From Fibrobacteraceae bacterium (GTDB taxonomy: Bacteria; Fibrobacterota; Fibrobacteria; Fibrobacterales; Fibrobacteraceae): a DNA stretch of 64,000 nucleotides. Shown piece by piece: positions 1-8,299 of this stretch (position 1 is the stretch's first letter; each line of letters opens with the position of its first letter). The notes below the pieces were generated by a model that saw nothing but the letters and a program-made list of their open reading frames with translations, ran no database searches and was not told where the DNA came from. The DNA is taken from assembly GCA_017631885.1 (NCBI GenBank), contig JAGBSH010000017.1, positions 151,044 through 215,043 on the forward strand, in the 5' to 3' direction. The position numbers and the translations under genes were made by a program.

Positions 1-1153
1 TAACAGAAAGGATAATGGTATTTCTATCAACAACTCCTGCTTCAAAACCATAAAGCCATTGATTTTCTTCTGCTTCCCAAGGAATCGCGCCTAGCGAATC
101 TAATTTCAAAAGTCCACTTTCTGCGCCCCCAACCGTTCGCACTGCTACAAAAACTTGCTTACCAACAAAAGCAACATCGCTTACACTATAATCTGTACCA
201 TCATAAACACCTTTTATCTTTTTTCCTGTCGTATCTCTGAAAACAACTTCTGAAAAATTTTTCCCATCCAAAGAACGCCACAATTTATTTTCTAAATGGC
301 CACTTTTATATTCCGATGTTTCTGCAATGATTTGTGTTGGAGTTCCGCCTAACCAAACTCCGGTCACACGAGATTTTTCTAAACCTGAAATAAGTTTCAA
401 TTTAGCCGATTGAGCATCTTCTTGAACCCAAAGACCAGTTGATGTCGCTAACCAAAGTACATTTTTTTCTGGCTCTAAAGCTAATCCCAAAATGGATGGC
501 GTATTTGAAAATTTTAATTCCATTCCATACGTCAATGTATCTAATCGTTGTTCTTTTTTATTTAACACCAATGTTTTTTCTTGAACATTTCCAAAACCTT
601 TTGACACGTCATAGCGTAAAAGTCCAGAAGCCCCCATTGCACTCCATAAGACATTAGATAAAGAATCATACGCAAATGCAGACAACGCATTATCCATTAA
701 AGAAAACGATGTGTCCAGATAAGAGATTCTCGGCAATTCTAATGGAATGTAAGATAAACCACCTTCTTCTACACCACGCATAGAAATAAAACCTGCTGGT
801 TTCCGGAATAAGCCTGTTGAATCCAATTCATACATAGGAAGAACGCTTCCTAATTTCCCAGCTTTCACAAAAGGAACTCTACGAAGCTCCGCTTTCGTAT
901 CACTCAATATCCCATCATGAACAGCAGTATATTCTACATCATTTTCAAAAATGGAAAATTCACTTGAAAGGATTCGTAAAGGTGCCCCGGTCCCAAATTC
1001 TAAAAGAGAGAACCCTCCATTTGCATCACCACGAGAAAAAACTAAAACTTTACCTTTTCCAAAAGAGGTTGCTGCAAAAGAATAATTGCTAACTAATAAT
1101 TCTCCTGCGGCAAAAAGATAACTTACACAAAAAAACAACACTATTCGAAACAT
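1..1153 (-). CDS. Secreted propeller-like protein, partial
   Basis: An open frame runs from an ATG at 1151-1153 off the left edge of the window, about 384 codons with no stop. The N-terminus (MFRIVLFFCVSYLFA) is a good signal peptide. The visible part contains repeat-like blades such as NVLWLATSTGLWVQED and ALSAFAYDSLSNVLWSAMGA, which resemble the short blades of two-component-regulator-type beta-propellers. It starts 11 bases after the lolA stop, so it is probably cotranscribed with lolA. No catalytic motif is visible. The C-terminus, which in this lineage often carries a sorting domain, lies outside the window. Signal peptide and open frame are seen directly; the propeller fold is inferred. 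Confidence 0.7.
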   Translation of the reverse strand, partial: MFRIVLFFCVSYLFAAGELLVSNYSFAATSFGKGKVLVFSRGDANGGFSLLEFGTGAPLRILSSEFSIFENDVEYTAVHDGILSDTKAELRRVPFVKAGKLGSVLPMYELDSTGLFRKPAGFISMRGVEEGGLSYIPLELPRISYLDTSFSLMDNALSAFAYDSLSNVLWSAMGASGLLRYDVSKGFGNVQEKTLVLNKKEQRLDTLTYGMELKFSNTPSILGLALEPEKNVLWLATSTGLWVQEDAQSAKLKLISGLEKSRVTGVWLGGTPTQIIAETSEYKSGHLENKLWRSLDGKNFSEVVFRDTTGKKIKGVYDGTDYSVSDVAFVGKQVFVAVRTVGGAESGLLKLDSLGAIPWEAEENQWLYGFEAGVVDRNTIILSV

Positions 1154-1164
1154 AAAACCTCTAA

Positions 1165-1782
1165 CTACCGCATATCAATTTCATCTACACCAGGAGACGA
1201 TTTGAATTTGAATTTTTCTTTATCCACATTTTTTAATGTTTTCCATTCAGACACATCATACCATGTAGAATTGCCCATTACATCTACTGTATAAAGTCGA
1301 ACTGGAGAAAAGTCCTTATCAGAAAGCCAAACTTCCATTTCTGCAAACTGATCTGCATATTGTTCTGGAGAAAGTTTTAACACATAACTTTTTTTGCCTT
1401 TCCAAGATTCTTCTTTTAAAGATAATGCTTTGCAATTTAAATACTTAAACAATAGTTCTGATGGATGAAGAGACGATTCTAAATCCGCAACAGCCTTTAT
1501 TAAAACTTGCTTTTGTTCTATATTCCATTGCCAAAGGCTTTCACCATCACTAATAAATGTTATTCCTGGAATACTTAAACGAAAGCGATTAGCATCTCCG
1601 ACAAGCAAATCTCCTTTTTGAATATTTGAAGATGGTTCGCCAGCCAAAAAAGATTCTGCTCGAAATTTAAACGACCAAGCTTTTGAAGATTTAAACCAGG
1701 CTTTTGATTTTTCCATAGCTTCACTAGCAGACAAAGCAAAAGCCGCTTGCACACACAAAAAAAGTATTGCCAATCGTTTCAT
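1165..1782 (-). CDS. lolA: LolA-family outer-membrane lipoprotein carrier
   Basis: A 205-residue exported protein with a signal peptide (MKRLAILFLCVQAAFALSAS). The body shows the LolA pattern: an early amphipathic segment, then FRAESFLAGE, a strand around RFRLSIPG, the ITFISDGESLWQWN segment matching the usual 'sDGktlW.Y' region, and late strands ending WYDVSEWKTLKN. LolA carries lipoproteins across the periplasm from the LolCDE complex to the outer membrane. The length is typical. It precedes the secreted protein at the left edge with an 11-base gap. A second, more divergent LolA-like protein lies at 41321-41959. Confidence 0.8.
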   Translation of the reverse strand: MKRLAILFLCVQAAFALSASEAMEKSKAWFKSSKAWSFKFRAESFLAGEPSSNIQKGDLLVGDANRFRLSIPGITFISDGESLWQWNIEQKQVLIKAVADLESSLHPSELLFKYLNCKALSLKEESWKGKKSYVLKLSPEQYADQFAEMEVWLSDKDFSPVRLYTVDVMGNSTWYDVSEWKTLKNVDKEKFKFKSSPGVDEIDMR

Positions 1783-1900
1783 AAAAACTCCAGATACCCC
1801 AATTTAAAAAATCCTACCGCATCTAACTAGTTATTCTGCAGATTCAAGCGTTTAAGAATATGGAAAATACGTTTTTTAATGTAAAAATCCTGACATAGTC

Positions 1901-1929
1901 TTGAAAAAAAATGAAATTTACTATCTTTG
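1901..1929 (+). promoter_or_regulatory. Candidate promoter of tRNA-Met
   Basis: TTGAAA (1901-1906) and TATCTTTG (1922-1929) lie immediately before the mature tRNA 5' end at 1935. The downstream box fits the TAnnTTTG element known from Bacteroidetes promoters. The 15-base spacing is short for a classical sigma-70 promoter. Inferred from position and sequence only. Confidence 0.5.
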
Positions 1930-1934
1930 TTCTC

Positions 1935-2008
1935 GGAGCTTTAGCTCAATCGGTTAGAGCTACGGACTCATAACCCGTCGGTTCCCGGTTCAAGTCCGGG
2001 AGGCTCCA
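1935..2008 (+). tRNA. tRNA-Met (CAT)
   Basis: A 74-nt cloverleaf. The acceptor stem GGAGCTT pairs with AGGCTCC (one G-U), D arm GCTC...GAGC, anticodon loop CTCATAA with anticodon CAT, T arm CCCGG-TTCAAGT-CCGGG, discriminator A. No CCA is encoded. The last anticodon-stem pair (A-C) is a mismatch. A CAT anticodon could also belong to an initiator tRNA or to the lysidine-modified tRNA-Ile2. The acceptor starts with a paired G-C, which argues against an initiator; tRNA-Ile2 cannot be excluded by eye. Confidence 0.92.
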
Positions 2009-2011
2009 CTT

Positions 2012-2040
2012 AAAAACGAATACATTTTGTATTCGTTTTT
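2012..2040. terminator. Bidirectional terminator after tRNA-Met
   Basis: A 13-bp perfect inverted repeat (AAAAACGAATACA / TGTATTCGTTTTT) around a 3-base loop, with T-rich flanks on both strands. It can end the tRNA transcript on + and the DUF486 gene on -, whose stop codon starts at its edge. Confidence 0.8.
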
Positions 2041-2411
2041 TATTTTAAAAATGCAAAAAACACAGCCGCTATAATAAAAACAAACGCTACTATATGATTC
2101 CAATGTAACGTTTCTGTTCGAAATACAGTAATAGCAATTAAAGTAAAAACAGAAATAGAAATAGCTTCTTGAATGATTTTTAATTGCATTAAAGAATAAG
2201 GTCCGCCATTTATCTTTGAACCAATCTGGTTTGCAGGAATCATAAAGATATATTCAAAAAGAGCGATTCCCCACGACGCTAAAATCACTAAAATAAGTGG
2301 CCAATGTGTACTTATATTAAGTTCTTTTAATTTCAAATTTCCATACCATGCAAATGTCATAAAAATATTTGAAATAACAAGAAGAATTATTGTAAAAATA
2401 CCTGCTTTCAT
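2040..2411 (-). CDS. DUF486 / DMT-like membrane protein
   Basis: A 123-residue integral membrane protein with four hydrophobic helices (about residues 3-20, 38-58, 82-100 and 105-122). The segments FMTFAWYGNLK, WGIALFEYIFMIPANQIG and FSLMQLKIIQE-like (GPYSLMQLKIIQEAISI) are characteristic of the DUF486 family, a four-helix relative of small drug/metabolite transporters. Substrate unknown. It follows the DUF4416 gene with a 9-base gap and ends in the shared terminator with tRNA-Met. Confidence 0.8.
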   Translation of the reverse strand: MKAGIFTIILLVISNIFMTFAWYGNLKLKELNISTHWPLILVILASWGIALFEYIFMIPANQIGSKINGGPYSLMQLKIIQEAISISVFTLIAITVFRTETLHWNHIVAFVFIIAAVFFAFLK

Positions 2412-2420
2412 AAAAGCCCT

Positions 2421-3005
2421 TTATTTTTTAGAATTTTTTTGAAGAGTAGCGCGCAAACGATAAGGCACTTTAGTAGAAAGTTGAAAGGCTAATCTAGAAC
2501 GCACATTTTCTAAAAACGATATATACTTTTCACTTTGATAATCTCGATAAGTCCAATCAAACGCATGGAAATGACCGGCTTCAAAATAAAGCGTAGGTTC
2601 TACAAAAATTCCATCTCTTACATACACGCGTTGGCGTTGGTCTTTTGTCGTTGCTAAAAAGAATTGTCCAAGTGTCATATAACCAGGATCAAGATTTACA
2701 GGCCTTAAACCTGGAGTGCCATTTGTTTCTGCAATTTCTAATTCCATTTCATTTGTATGTAATTTAATACTTGGAATTTCATCGCGCTTAATTAAAGTCT
2801 CGTAAGCAATAAAAGCCCTGACTGGATTTTGTCCAATTTCATTTACGTAATAATTAGTAAATGTAAAATCAAATGGTTCTAGAATAGTTTCTTCTTGACC
2901 ATATATCAAAGAGAGCTTTTCACGCACTTTATAAAAAGCTTCTGCACTTTCAGCAAGGACTCCAATAACTAGCATTACTGGAGAAATTTTTCGTATTTCA
3001 CCCAT
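2421..3005 (-). CDS. DUF4416 family protein
   Basis: A 194-residue cytosolic protein if the ATG at 3003-3005 (MGEIRKISPVMLVIGVLA) is used. An in-frame TTG at 3053 would add 16 lysine-rich residues that look non-conserved. Recognisable DUF4416 features are the N-terminal 'PVmLviGvLa', the acidic IEPFDFTFTNYY-like stretch (LEPFDFTFTNYYVNEIG), the NLDPGYMTLGQFFLATTKD block and the C-terminal FHAFDWTYRDYQ. The biochemical function of this family is unknown. It is divergent to the glutamine cyclotransferase gene. Confidence 0.72.
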   Translation of the reverse strand: MGEIRKISPVMLVIGVLAESAEAFYKVREKLSLIYGQEETILEPFDFTFTNYYVNEIGQNPVRAFIAYETLIKRDEIPSIKLHTNEMELEIAETNGTPGLRPVNLDPGYMTLGQFFLATTKDQRQRVYVRDGIFVEPTLYFEAGHFHAFDWTYRDYQSEKYISFLENVRSRLAFQLSTKVPYRLRATLQKNSKK

Positions 3006-3055
3006 GATTTTCAAAATAGTAATTTTTCTTCTATCTACTTTTTTATTTTTCAAGT

Positions 3056-3775
3056 ATGGATTTATTTACTACTCTACTTGCCGCCGCATCATTACAATTT
3101 TTCAGTGTTATAGACTCTGTTCCTCATAACACCGATTATTACACGCAAGGACTTTCTTTTGATAAAGGTGTTTTACTTGAATCTACTGGCCGTTATGGAG
3201 AATCTGGAATTTACCGTTACAATAAAAATTTTGTAATCCAAGATTCTATGCGCTTAGAAGATCGTTATTTTGGTGAAGGTTCTGTTAGCCTTGGACAAGA
3301 CATTTTCTTTTTAACTTGGAAATCAAAAAAAGTTTTCAAACTAGACTCTAAAACTTTAAAAATCAAACAAACTCTAAAAATTCCTACCGAAGGTTGGGGG
3401 CTTACGTTTTGCAATGGTTTGCTTTGGTTAAGCGATGGTAGTTCAGAAATATTCAAAGTTTCTCCAGAAGATTTCCGTTACATTGGTAGTTTAAAAGTTC
3501 AAGATTCTGGAAAGCCATTACCTTATTTAAATGAATTAGAATGTATTGATGGAACAATCTACGCCAATATTTGGCAATCAGACTCTATTGCCGTTATAGA
3601 CATAAAAAATGGAAACGTTTTAAAATACCTAGATTTTTCTACGTTAGCCCAAAAGACTAGAAAAAAATTTCCAAAAGCAGAAGTTTTAAATGGTATCGCT
3701 TACGACGGCAAATTCCTTTGGATTACTGGCAAATGGTGGCCATTTATATACAAAATAATTTTGGATAAAAATTAA
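3056..3775 (+). CDS. Glutaminyl-peptide cyclotransferase (propeller type)
   Basis: A 239-residue protein matching the plant/bacterial glutamine cyclotransferase family (Glu_cyclase_2), a five-bladed beta-propeller forming N-terminal pyroglutamate on peptides. Diagnostic segments: HNTDYYTQGLSFDKGVLLES with the conserved 'FTQGL' equivalent, YFGEGSV, LTWKSKKVF, EGWGLTFCNGLLWLSDGS, YLNELECIDGTIYANIW, and VLNGIAYD near the end. The first 18 residues are hydrophobic and may act as a signal, consistent with a periplasmic enzyme. Its stop overlaps the convergent barrel gene by 4 bases. Confidence 0.85.
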   Translation: MDLFTTLLAAASLQFFSVIDSVPHNTDYYTQGLSFDKGVLLESTGRYGESGIYRYNKNFVIQDSMRLEDRYFGEGSVSLGQDIFFLTWKSKKVFKLDSKTLKIKQTLKIPTEGWGLTFCNGLLWLSDGSSEIFKVSPEDFRYIGSLKVQDSGKPLPYLNELECIDGTIYANIWQSDSIAVIDIKNGNVLKYLDFSTLAQKTRKKFPKAEVLNGIAYDGKFLWITGKWWPFIYKIILDKN

Positions 3776-5775
3776 TTCGTAAATTTCCAAACTATTCCAT
3801 ACGCAAAACGAATACCTTCTGGTGTATAGCCCACCCTTGGCATATACTGCGAATGATTTAAATTTTCTATTCTCGCAAACAAATCAAAAGTCAGAATATT
3901 CATTCTTGCTTCGAAATCTAACGCTAAATATTTTTGCATTTCTATGATTTCTAAATGTTTTCCATTTTCACTTTCATTTACAATAGAATAATCACCATAA
4001 ACAGCAATAGAATCATCAACAATTCCGCAATCATAACGAGTCCCGAACCATTGGTAATCAAGACGCAATTCAACCCCAAGCCTATCTTTAACGAAACGGT
4101 CTTTCCATCCAACAGAACCCTTATAATATAATGATGGGACATTCTTCAACTTATTTTGCCGTTCAAGAACAGCGCCTCGTTCTCCATAAAAGAACCATTT
4201 TTCAAAAGCAAACCCTAAACGGACAACCCAATCTAGTGATTCAGCTTCTTTAAAATTAACTAATTGAAACGCTTCCTCTTCTGATTCCAAGCCGTTTCCA
4301 GAAAGCCAACGTTCTCCAATTAAATGTTCAACTTTTTCTTTTCTTAAACCTAACGCATAAAAAACGCTTTCTCTAAACCACCCTAATTCAAATGCACTCC
4401 GATAATGTAATTCTGGTTGTAAATTCTTGTTAGGATAAACCAAACGTCCTTGATTTATAAGGCGTAATTCTTCTACCTCAGGAAATCTTGTATCATGACG
4501 GTGATTAGCTAATAAAGCAAAATGATAAGGTAAATGTAAACGAATTTCTCCAGAATAAGTTGGTTCAAATTCAACTTTGTTATTTACAGAACTATTTCTT
4601 TGTAAACCACCTAATAATCTAAAATCAATGTACTTGAATGAATCTCCTAAATACAAATAACCAATTTCTTTATCTTGTTTCGTTCTCGAATTTAGTGATA
4701 AAAATTCATATTCAAAGAAAATAGTCGGATTCAAAAAAGTTTTATAAGCTAGTGAAACTTCTCCTGAATAAACTTCATATTCTCGGTTTATTGTCGTTTC
4801 TTTCCATGTCGTATCTTGAGTGGAATCGTAATAAATTTCGCCTAAAATATTTTCTTTTTCTAAAACAGTATCTTTAATAGTTTCTATCATCGGTGGTAAA
4901 TTTTCATATTGAATTTCATAGTTCCCTATTCCAAATTTTGCTTCTATTGTCAGTTTTTTTGTTGGGAAAAGTGTTAAACTAGCATCGTAACCCTGACCTC
5001 TTGTTGACGTAGAATAAGGTTCTGTAGAATAATGATATATGGAATAATCCGAAGTATCTTGCACAACAACATGTCTTGAAACATCATCAAAATCCATAAA
5101 CAAAATATTGGCATGTAAAGCTATTTCCCCTTTACCAAAAAGCCATGTTAAGCCTGGACGTAAATGCATTGTATTCATAGAAATATTTCTACCACCAAAT
5201 GGGATAGAAGAGGAATCTCGACCTAAAGCAAAAAATGGTTGATGAGTAACATTTGCATAAGTAAAAGGTTCTGAATTTTCATTACCGAAACTCGCTATTC
5301 CTAAATCTAAACGAACAGAATCAATAATTTGCCTACGAAAGTCTAATCTGAAAGCATTGCCTTCAAAAGCCCCCCGTTCCCAAAGAATTTCGGTTATTGG
5401 CGAATCTAACGGGGCAAGTTCTTTTGTTTCTTTCAAAATACCATTTTCACCATTTAACCCAGGAGTAAAAGAATCATAACTTAATTGTTTGGCGTAAAAA
5501 CCAGCATTCCCTGCTGGAAAATGTAAAGAAGAAAGCGAAACACCTGTAACCGAACGACTCAAACCAGGAGTCCCTAAAATAGAAGTTCCAATAACCCAAT
5601 CAAATTTTTGCCCTGAAACATCATATTGTTGAAATAACACACCTGGCATTCCTAAAGCTTGTCTAGAAAGGTCAACTTCTCGTTTTTCCAAATGAGAAAG
5701 TCCGTTCCCTGAAGCAAAACTCACAAGGAATAAAGCTAAAAAGTATACGATTGGCATTATTTTTGAAAATTTCAT
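3772..5775 (-). CDS. TonB-receptor-like outer-membrane barrel without a clear plug
   Basis: A 667-residue protein with a signal peptide (MKFSKIMPIVYFLALFLVSFAS) followed by alternating amphipathic strands and a C-terminal aromatic strand ending IRFAYGIVWKFTN. The segment RFPEVEELRLINQGRLVYPN then NLQPELHYRSAFELGW matches the 'PevEEl...GN..LkPE' region of TonB-dependent receptor barrels. No recognisable N-terminal plug domain or TonB box is visible; only about 80 residues precede the first barrel-like strands. It may therefore be a porin-like or degenerate receptor. Substrate unknown. Convergent with the glutamine cyclotransferase gene. Confidence 0.65.
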   Translation of the reverse strand: MKFSKIMPIVYFLALFLVSFASGNGLSHLEKREVDLSRQALGMPGVLFQQYDVSGQKFDWVIGTSILGTPGLSRSVTGVSLSSLHFPAGNAGFYAKQLSYDSFTPGLNGENGILKETKELAPLDSPITEILWERGAFEGNAFRLDFRRQIIDSVRLDLGIASFGNENSEPFTYANVTHQPFFALGRDSSSIPFGGRNISMNTMHLRPGLTWLFGKGEIALHANILFMDFDDVSRHVVVQDTSDYSIYHYSTEPYSTSTRGQGYDASLTLFPTKKLTIEAKFGIGNYEIQYENLPPMIETIKDTVLEKENILGEIYYDSTQDTTWKETTINREYEVYSGEVSLAYKTFLNPTIFFEYEFLSLNSRTKQDKEIGYLYLGDSFKYIDFRLLGGLQRNSSVNNKVEFEPTYSGEIRLHLPYHFALLANHRHDTRFPEVEELRLINQGRLVYPNKNLQPELHYRSAFELGWFRESVFYALGLRKEKVEHLIGERWLSGNGLESEEEAFQLVNFKEAESLDWVVRLGFAFEKWFFYGERGAVLERQNKLKNVPSLYYKGSVGWKDRFVKDRLGVELRLDYQWFGTRYDCGIVDDSIAVYGDYSIVNESENGKHLEIIEMQKYLALDFEARMNILTFDLFARIENLNHSQYMPRVGYTPEGIRFAYGIVWKFTN

Positions 5776-5877
5776 TACACACTTAAGATAGAAAAACCTT
5801 TCTAATCCATTTTAAGTATTCCTTTATATTCAAATTATTTGTATCTTATTGTTGTTCAACTTTTTTTAGGAGTTTTT

Positions 5878-6195
5878 ATGCCTGCCATTCATATTTCTGA
5901 AGATAAATTTGATGAAGCTATTGCATCTGACAAACCTGTTTTAGTTGATTTTTGGGCTACTTGGTGCAGACCTTGTCAAATGATGGGACCAATTGTTGAT
6001 GAACTCGCTGATGAATACGCCGGACAAGTTATTGTTGCCAAAATGGATGTCGACCAATGCAATTCTATTTGCGCTCGTTATGGTATAACTAATATCCCGA
6101 ACTTTAAATTGTTTAAAAATGGTGTTGAAGTGGGAAATCTCGTTGGAGCCGTTCCAAAAAATACATTGAAAAGCTTGTTAGATCGCTCGCTTTGA
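5878..6195 (+). CDS. trxA: Thioredoxin
   Basis: A 105-residue thioredoxin. The ATG at 5878 is chosen because AGGAG lies 7 bases upstream and the sequence then begins PAIHISEDKFDEAI as in the family. The active site is WCRPC (Cys30, Cys33): the Gly of the usual CGPC is Arg here, which should shift redox potential. The buried Asp24, cis-Pro in NIPNFKLF, and the GAVPKNTL helix start are present. It reduces protein disulfides in the cytoplasm. Monocistronic, with its own terminator at 6224. Confidence 0.93.
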   Translation: MPAIHISEDKFDEAIASDKPVLVDFWATWCRPCQMMGPIVDELADEYAGQVIVAKMDVDQCNSICARYGITNIPNFKLFKNGVEVGNLVGAVPKNTLKSLLDRSL

Positions 6196-6223
6196 TTTTT
6201 GTAAAATTTTCTTAATTTTAAGA

Positions 6224-6249
6224 GTCTGGTTTTTACCAGACCTTTTTTT
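6224..6249 (+). terminator. trxA terminator
   Basis: GTCTGGT / ACCAGAC stem with a TTTT loop followed by a run of seven T. It ends 30 to 55 bases after the trxA stop codon. Confidence 0.85.
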
Positions 6250-6268
6250 CAAAGAGTTGTTATATACA

Positions 6269-6297
6269 AAAAGTCCTCGGCATTGCCGAGGACTTTT
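6269..6297 (-). terminator. Terminator of the histone-like gene
   Basis: A long near-perfect inverted repeat, AAAAGTCCTCGGCA / TGCCGAGGACTTTT, with a very short loop. On the minus strand it follows the histone-like stop codon by 16 bases and ends in T. Confidence 0.85.
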
Positions 6298-6312
6298 ATA
6301 AAAGCTCAAAAA

Positions 6313-6693
6313 TTATTTTTTCTTTGCTGCAACTTTTTTAGCAGGAGCTTTCTTAGCAGGAGCCTTCTTTGCTGGTGCTGCTTTGGCTACAACTTTTTTA
6401 GCTGGAGCTTTCTTTGCTGGAGCAGCCTTTGCAGGAGCAGCTTTCTTTGCAGGAGCTGCTTTTTTAGCTGGAGCAGCCTTTGCAGGAGCAGCTTTCTTAG
6501 CTGGTGCTGCTTTCTTCGCTGGAGCAGCCTTTGCAGGAGCAGCTTTCTTAGCTGGTGCTGCTTTCTTTGCTGGAGCAGCCTTTGCAGGAGCAGCTTTCTT
6601 AGCTGGTGCTGCTTTCTTTGCTGGAGCAGCCTTTGCAGGAGCGGCTTTCTTAGCTGGTGCTGCTTTCTTTGCTGGAGCTTTTTTTGTTGCCAT
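6313..6693 (-). CDS. Histone H1-like Ala/Lys/Pro-rich DNA-binding protein
   Basis: A 126-residue protein made almost only of Ala, Lys and Pro. The start at 6693 (MATKKAPAKK) has AAGGAAA 8 bases upstream; a longer in-frame extension has a different composition and no support. Residues 6-90 are five copies of a 17-residue unit, APAKKAAPAKKAAPAKA, and the C-terminus is a looser AAPAKKAPAKK array ending KKVAAKKK. It resembles the C-terminal tail of histone H1 and bacterial H1-like nucleoid proteins such as Chlamydia Hc2 and Bordetella BpH1. A role in nucleoid compaction is inferred. The 51-bp DNA repeats underlying it could change copy number. Confidence 0.85.
   Translation of the reverse strand: MATKKAPAKKAAPAKKAAPAKAAPAKKAAPAKKAAPAKAAPAKKAAPAKKAAPAKAAPAKKAAPAKKAAPAKAAPAKKAAPAKKAAPAKAAPAKKAPAKKVVAKAAPAKKAPAKKAPAKKVAAKKK
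6424..6678 (-). repeat. Five in-frame 51-bp tandem repeats
   Basis: Five nearly identical 51-bp units inside the histone-like gene, each encoding 17 residues. The only differences are occasional third-position changes, for example TTT/TTC or GCA/GCG. Such conservation suggests recent expansion or gene conversion. Confidence 0.88.
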
Positions 6694-6819
6694 AATGTAT
6701 GTTTCCTTTTTGAGAGAGTGATTTGTTAGAATTAAAATAACTTCTTTTTCACAAATAATCAACAAAAAAATGAACAATTTTATTTTTTCTTTTACTTTAT
6801 TGAAAAAAAAGTTCTATAG

Positions 6820-7560
6820 CTAATCCTTAACCATTTTCAAATAACTTCTAAAACCAGCTACTCCTTCTTCAAAAAGGTTAGCAAATTTTTTGGCAAATGG
6901 CGGTATTTTTTTATTATGCAAACCTAGCAAATCATGCATAACTAGCACCTGTCCATCAGTACCCGAACCAGCGCCAATCCCTATAGTTACTGGGCTTACA
7001 GCATTTGTAATTTTTTTTCCTAGTTCTTCTGGGATATGTTCTAATACAAAAGCATAAACCCCTAATGCTTCTAAAATTTTCGCTTCTTGAAAAATTTGTT
7101 CTGCTTCTTTCTCTGTTGTTCCGCGCTGTTTAAAATTTTTTGCCGTTTGTGGAAGTAATCCTAAATGTCCCATGACTTCTATTCCATTTTCACGTAATGT
7201 GCGTATTACTTCTACTTTAGCACCTTCTAATTTAACAGACCGCGCTCCACATCGCAACAATCTTCTTGCATTTTCTAATGCAAGTTCTGGAGTTTCATCA
7301 CTTTTATAAGGCATATCAGCAATAACATGTGTATTCGGAGCACCGCGACAAACCGCTGCCGTAAATATTTCCATTTCATTCATGCCTATTTCACTTGTAC
7401 TTTTATAGCCAAGCATTGTATTAGCTAAAGAATCGCCGACCAAAATCTGGTCTATTCCTGCAATTTCTGCCATTGAAGCAAAAGCAACGTCGTAAGCAGT
7501 TGTGACCGCTATTTTTTGCCCGGTTGATTTCATTAAACGGATTTCTTGTGCAGTGAGCAT
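6820..7560 (-). CDS. panB: Ketopantoate hydroxymethyltransferase
   Basis: A 246-residue PanB, which transfers a hydroxymethyl group from methylene-tetrahydrofolate to alpha-ketoisovalerate in pantothenate and CoA synthesis. The ATG at 7560 has GAGGAAA just upstream. Family motifs: TAYDVAFASMAEIAGIDQILVGDSL, the metal-binding Asp in VGDS, ADMPYKS, the catalytic Glu region in ARSVKLEGA, GHLGLLPQ, and GIGAGSGTDGQVLVMHDLLGL. It overlaps the 3' end of recO by 28 bases, so translation may be coupled. No panC or panE is in the window. Confidence 0.93.
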   Translation of the reverse strand: MLTAQEIRLMKSTGQKIAVTTAYDVAFASMAEIAGIDQILVGDSLANTMLGYKSTSEIGMNEMEIFTAAVCRGAPNTHVIADMPYKSDETPELALENARRLLRCGARSVKLEGAKVEVIRTLRENGIEVMGHLGLLPQTAKNFKQRGTTEKEAEQIFQEAKILEALGVYAFVLEHIPEELGKKITNAVSPVTIGIGAGSGTDGQVLVMHDLLGLHNKKIPPFAKKFANLFEEGVAGFRSYLKMVKD

Positions 7561-8282
7561 AATTTCCTCGCTTCTTGTAACCAAGAAAGTGAACGTATTT
7601 CTTTTTGGGGGAATCCTAAATGCTGTTTCAAATAATGAAGTATTCCCATTTCTGTCAACTCGGGATTTAAAAGAGCTTGATTTTTAGCTAATCGAAAAAG
7701 ATCGCCAAGGTATTCTTCTCGCCGTCCTGTAGGACGGCGAGAAGAACATAATTCACAAAAAACATCTCCTGATTCTTCTTCAAAAGAAACAGGAGGCTTT
7801 TCAAGAATACAACCACACCGCCCACATTCTCCAATATTAAAAGCAAAACCCCATATCTGAGAAAGTTCTAATAAAAATTGTGAAAAAGTATTACCAGAGT
7901 TGCCTTTAGTGTCAAGAAGTTCTAATTGCCTTTCTAAAAGAGAAAACTCTTGAAAAAGCGGCAACCCTTGTGGAGCAAACCGCAAAAGCACTTCTGCCAT
8001 AACGGTAGCTTCGGCTAAAGAAACCAAACCTTGTCTTAAAGAAGGGAACCAATTACATAAGTGAGCTTCTTTCACTATATGCAAATCTGTTTTTGAACGG
8101 TGTAAAACAACCTCTGTTTCGGATAACGGATCCAAAGAACCACGAAAAGGACTTTCTTTGCGTTTAGCCCCCTTTAACAATAAAGAAACAATGCCTTGTT
8201 CTGCGGAAATAGCCTTCACTATCCACGAAGAATCACTATAAGGAATTCTATGCAGAACAATCAGCTTTGTTTTAACATGCAT
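7533..8282 (-). CDS. recO: DNA repair protein RecO
   Basis: A 249-residue RecO of the RecFOR recombination mediator pathway, which loads RecA on SSB-coated single strands. It has an N-terminal OB fold (IVLHRIPYSDSSWIVKAISAEQGIVSLLLKGAKR split over about residues 9-42) and a four-Cys zinc site: CGRCG at about residue 154 and CELC about 20 residues later. It lies between HIT and panB in a minus-strand run miaA-HIT-recO-panB; the 3' end overlaps panB. Confidence 0.9.
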   Translation of the reverse strand: MHVKTKLIVLHRIPYSDSSWIVKAISAEQGIVSLLLKGAKRKESPFRGSLDPLSETEVVLHRSKTDLHIVKEAHLCNWFPSLRQGLVSLAEATVMAEVLLRFAPQGLPLFQEFSLLERQLELLDTKGNSGNTFSQFLLELSQIWGFAFNIGECGRCGCILEKPPVSFEEESGDVFCELCSSRRPTGRREEYLGDLFRLAKNQALLNPELTEMGILHYLKQHLGFPQKEIRSLSWLQEARKLCSLHKKSV

Positions 8283-8299
8283 TGTCTATAATTTAGGAA

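Noticed and set aside
439-657. Small + strand frame in the left-edge region
   Set aside because: Antisense to the continuous minus-strand frame with a signal peptide that spans 1-1153.
6424-6678. CRISPR-like periodicity of 51 bp
   Set aside because: The units are contiguous with no unique spacers and encode an in-frame protein repeat.
6283-6729. Ser/Cys/Phe-rich and Ala/Phe/Gly-rich frames on + across the histone-like gene
   Set aside because: They are antisense shadows of the 51-bp repeats: any repeat whose length is a multiple of three keeps all frames open. No RBS, and the minus-strand product is a known type.
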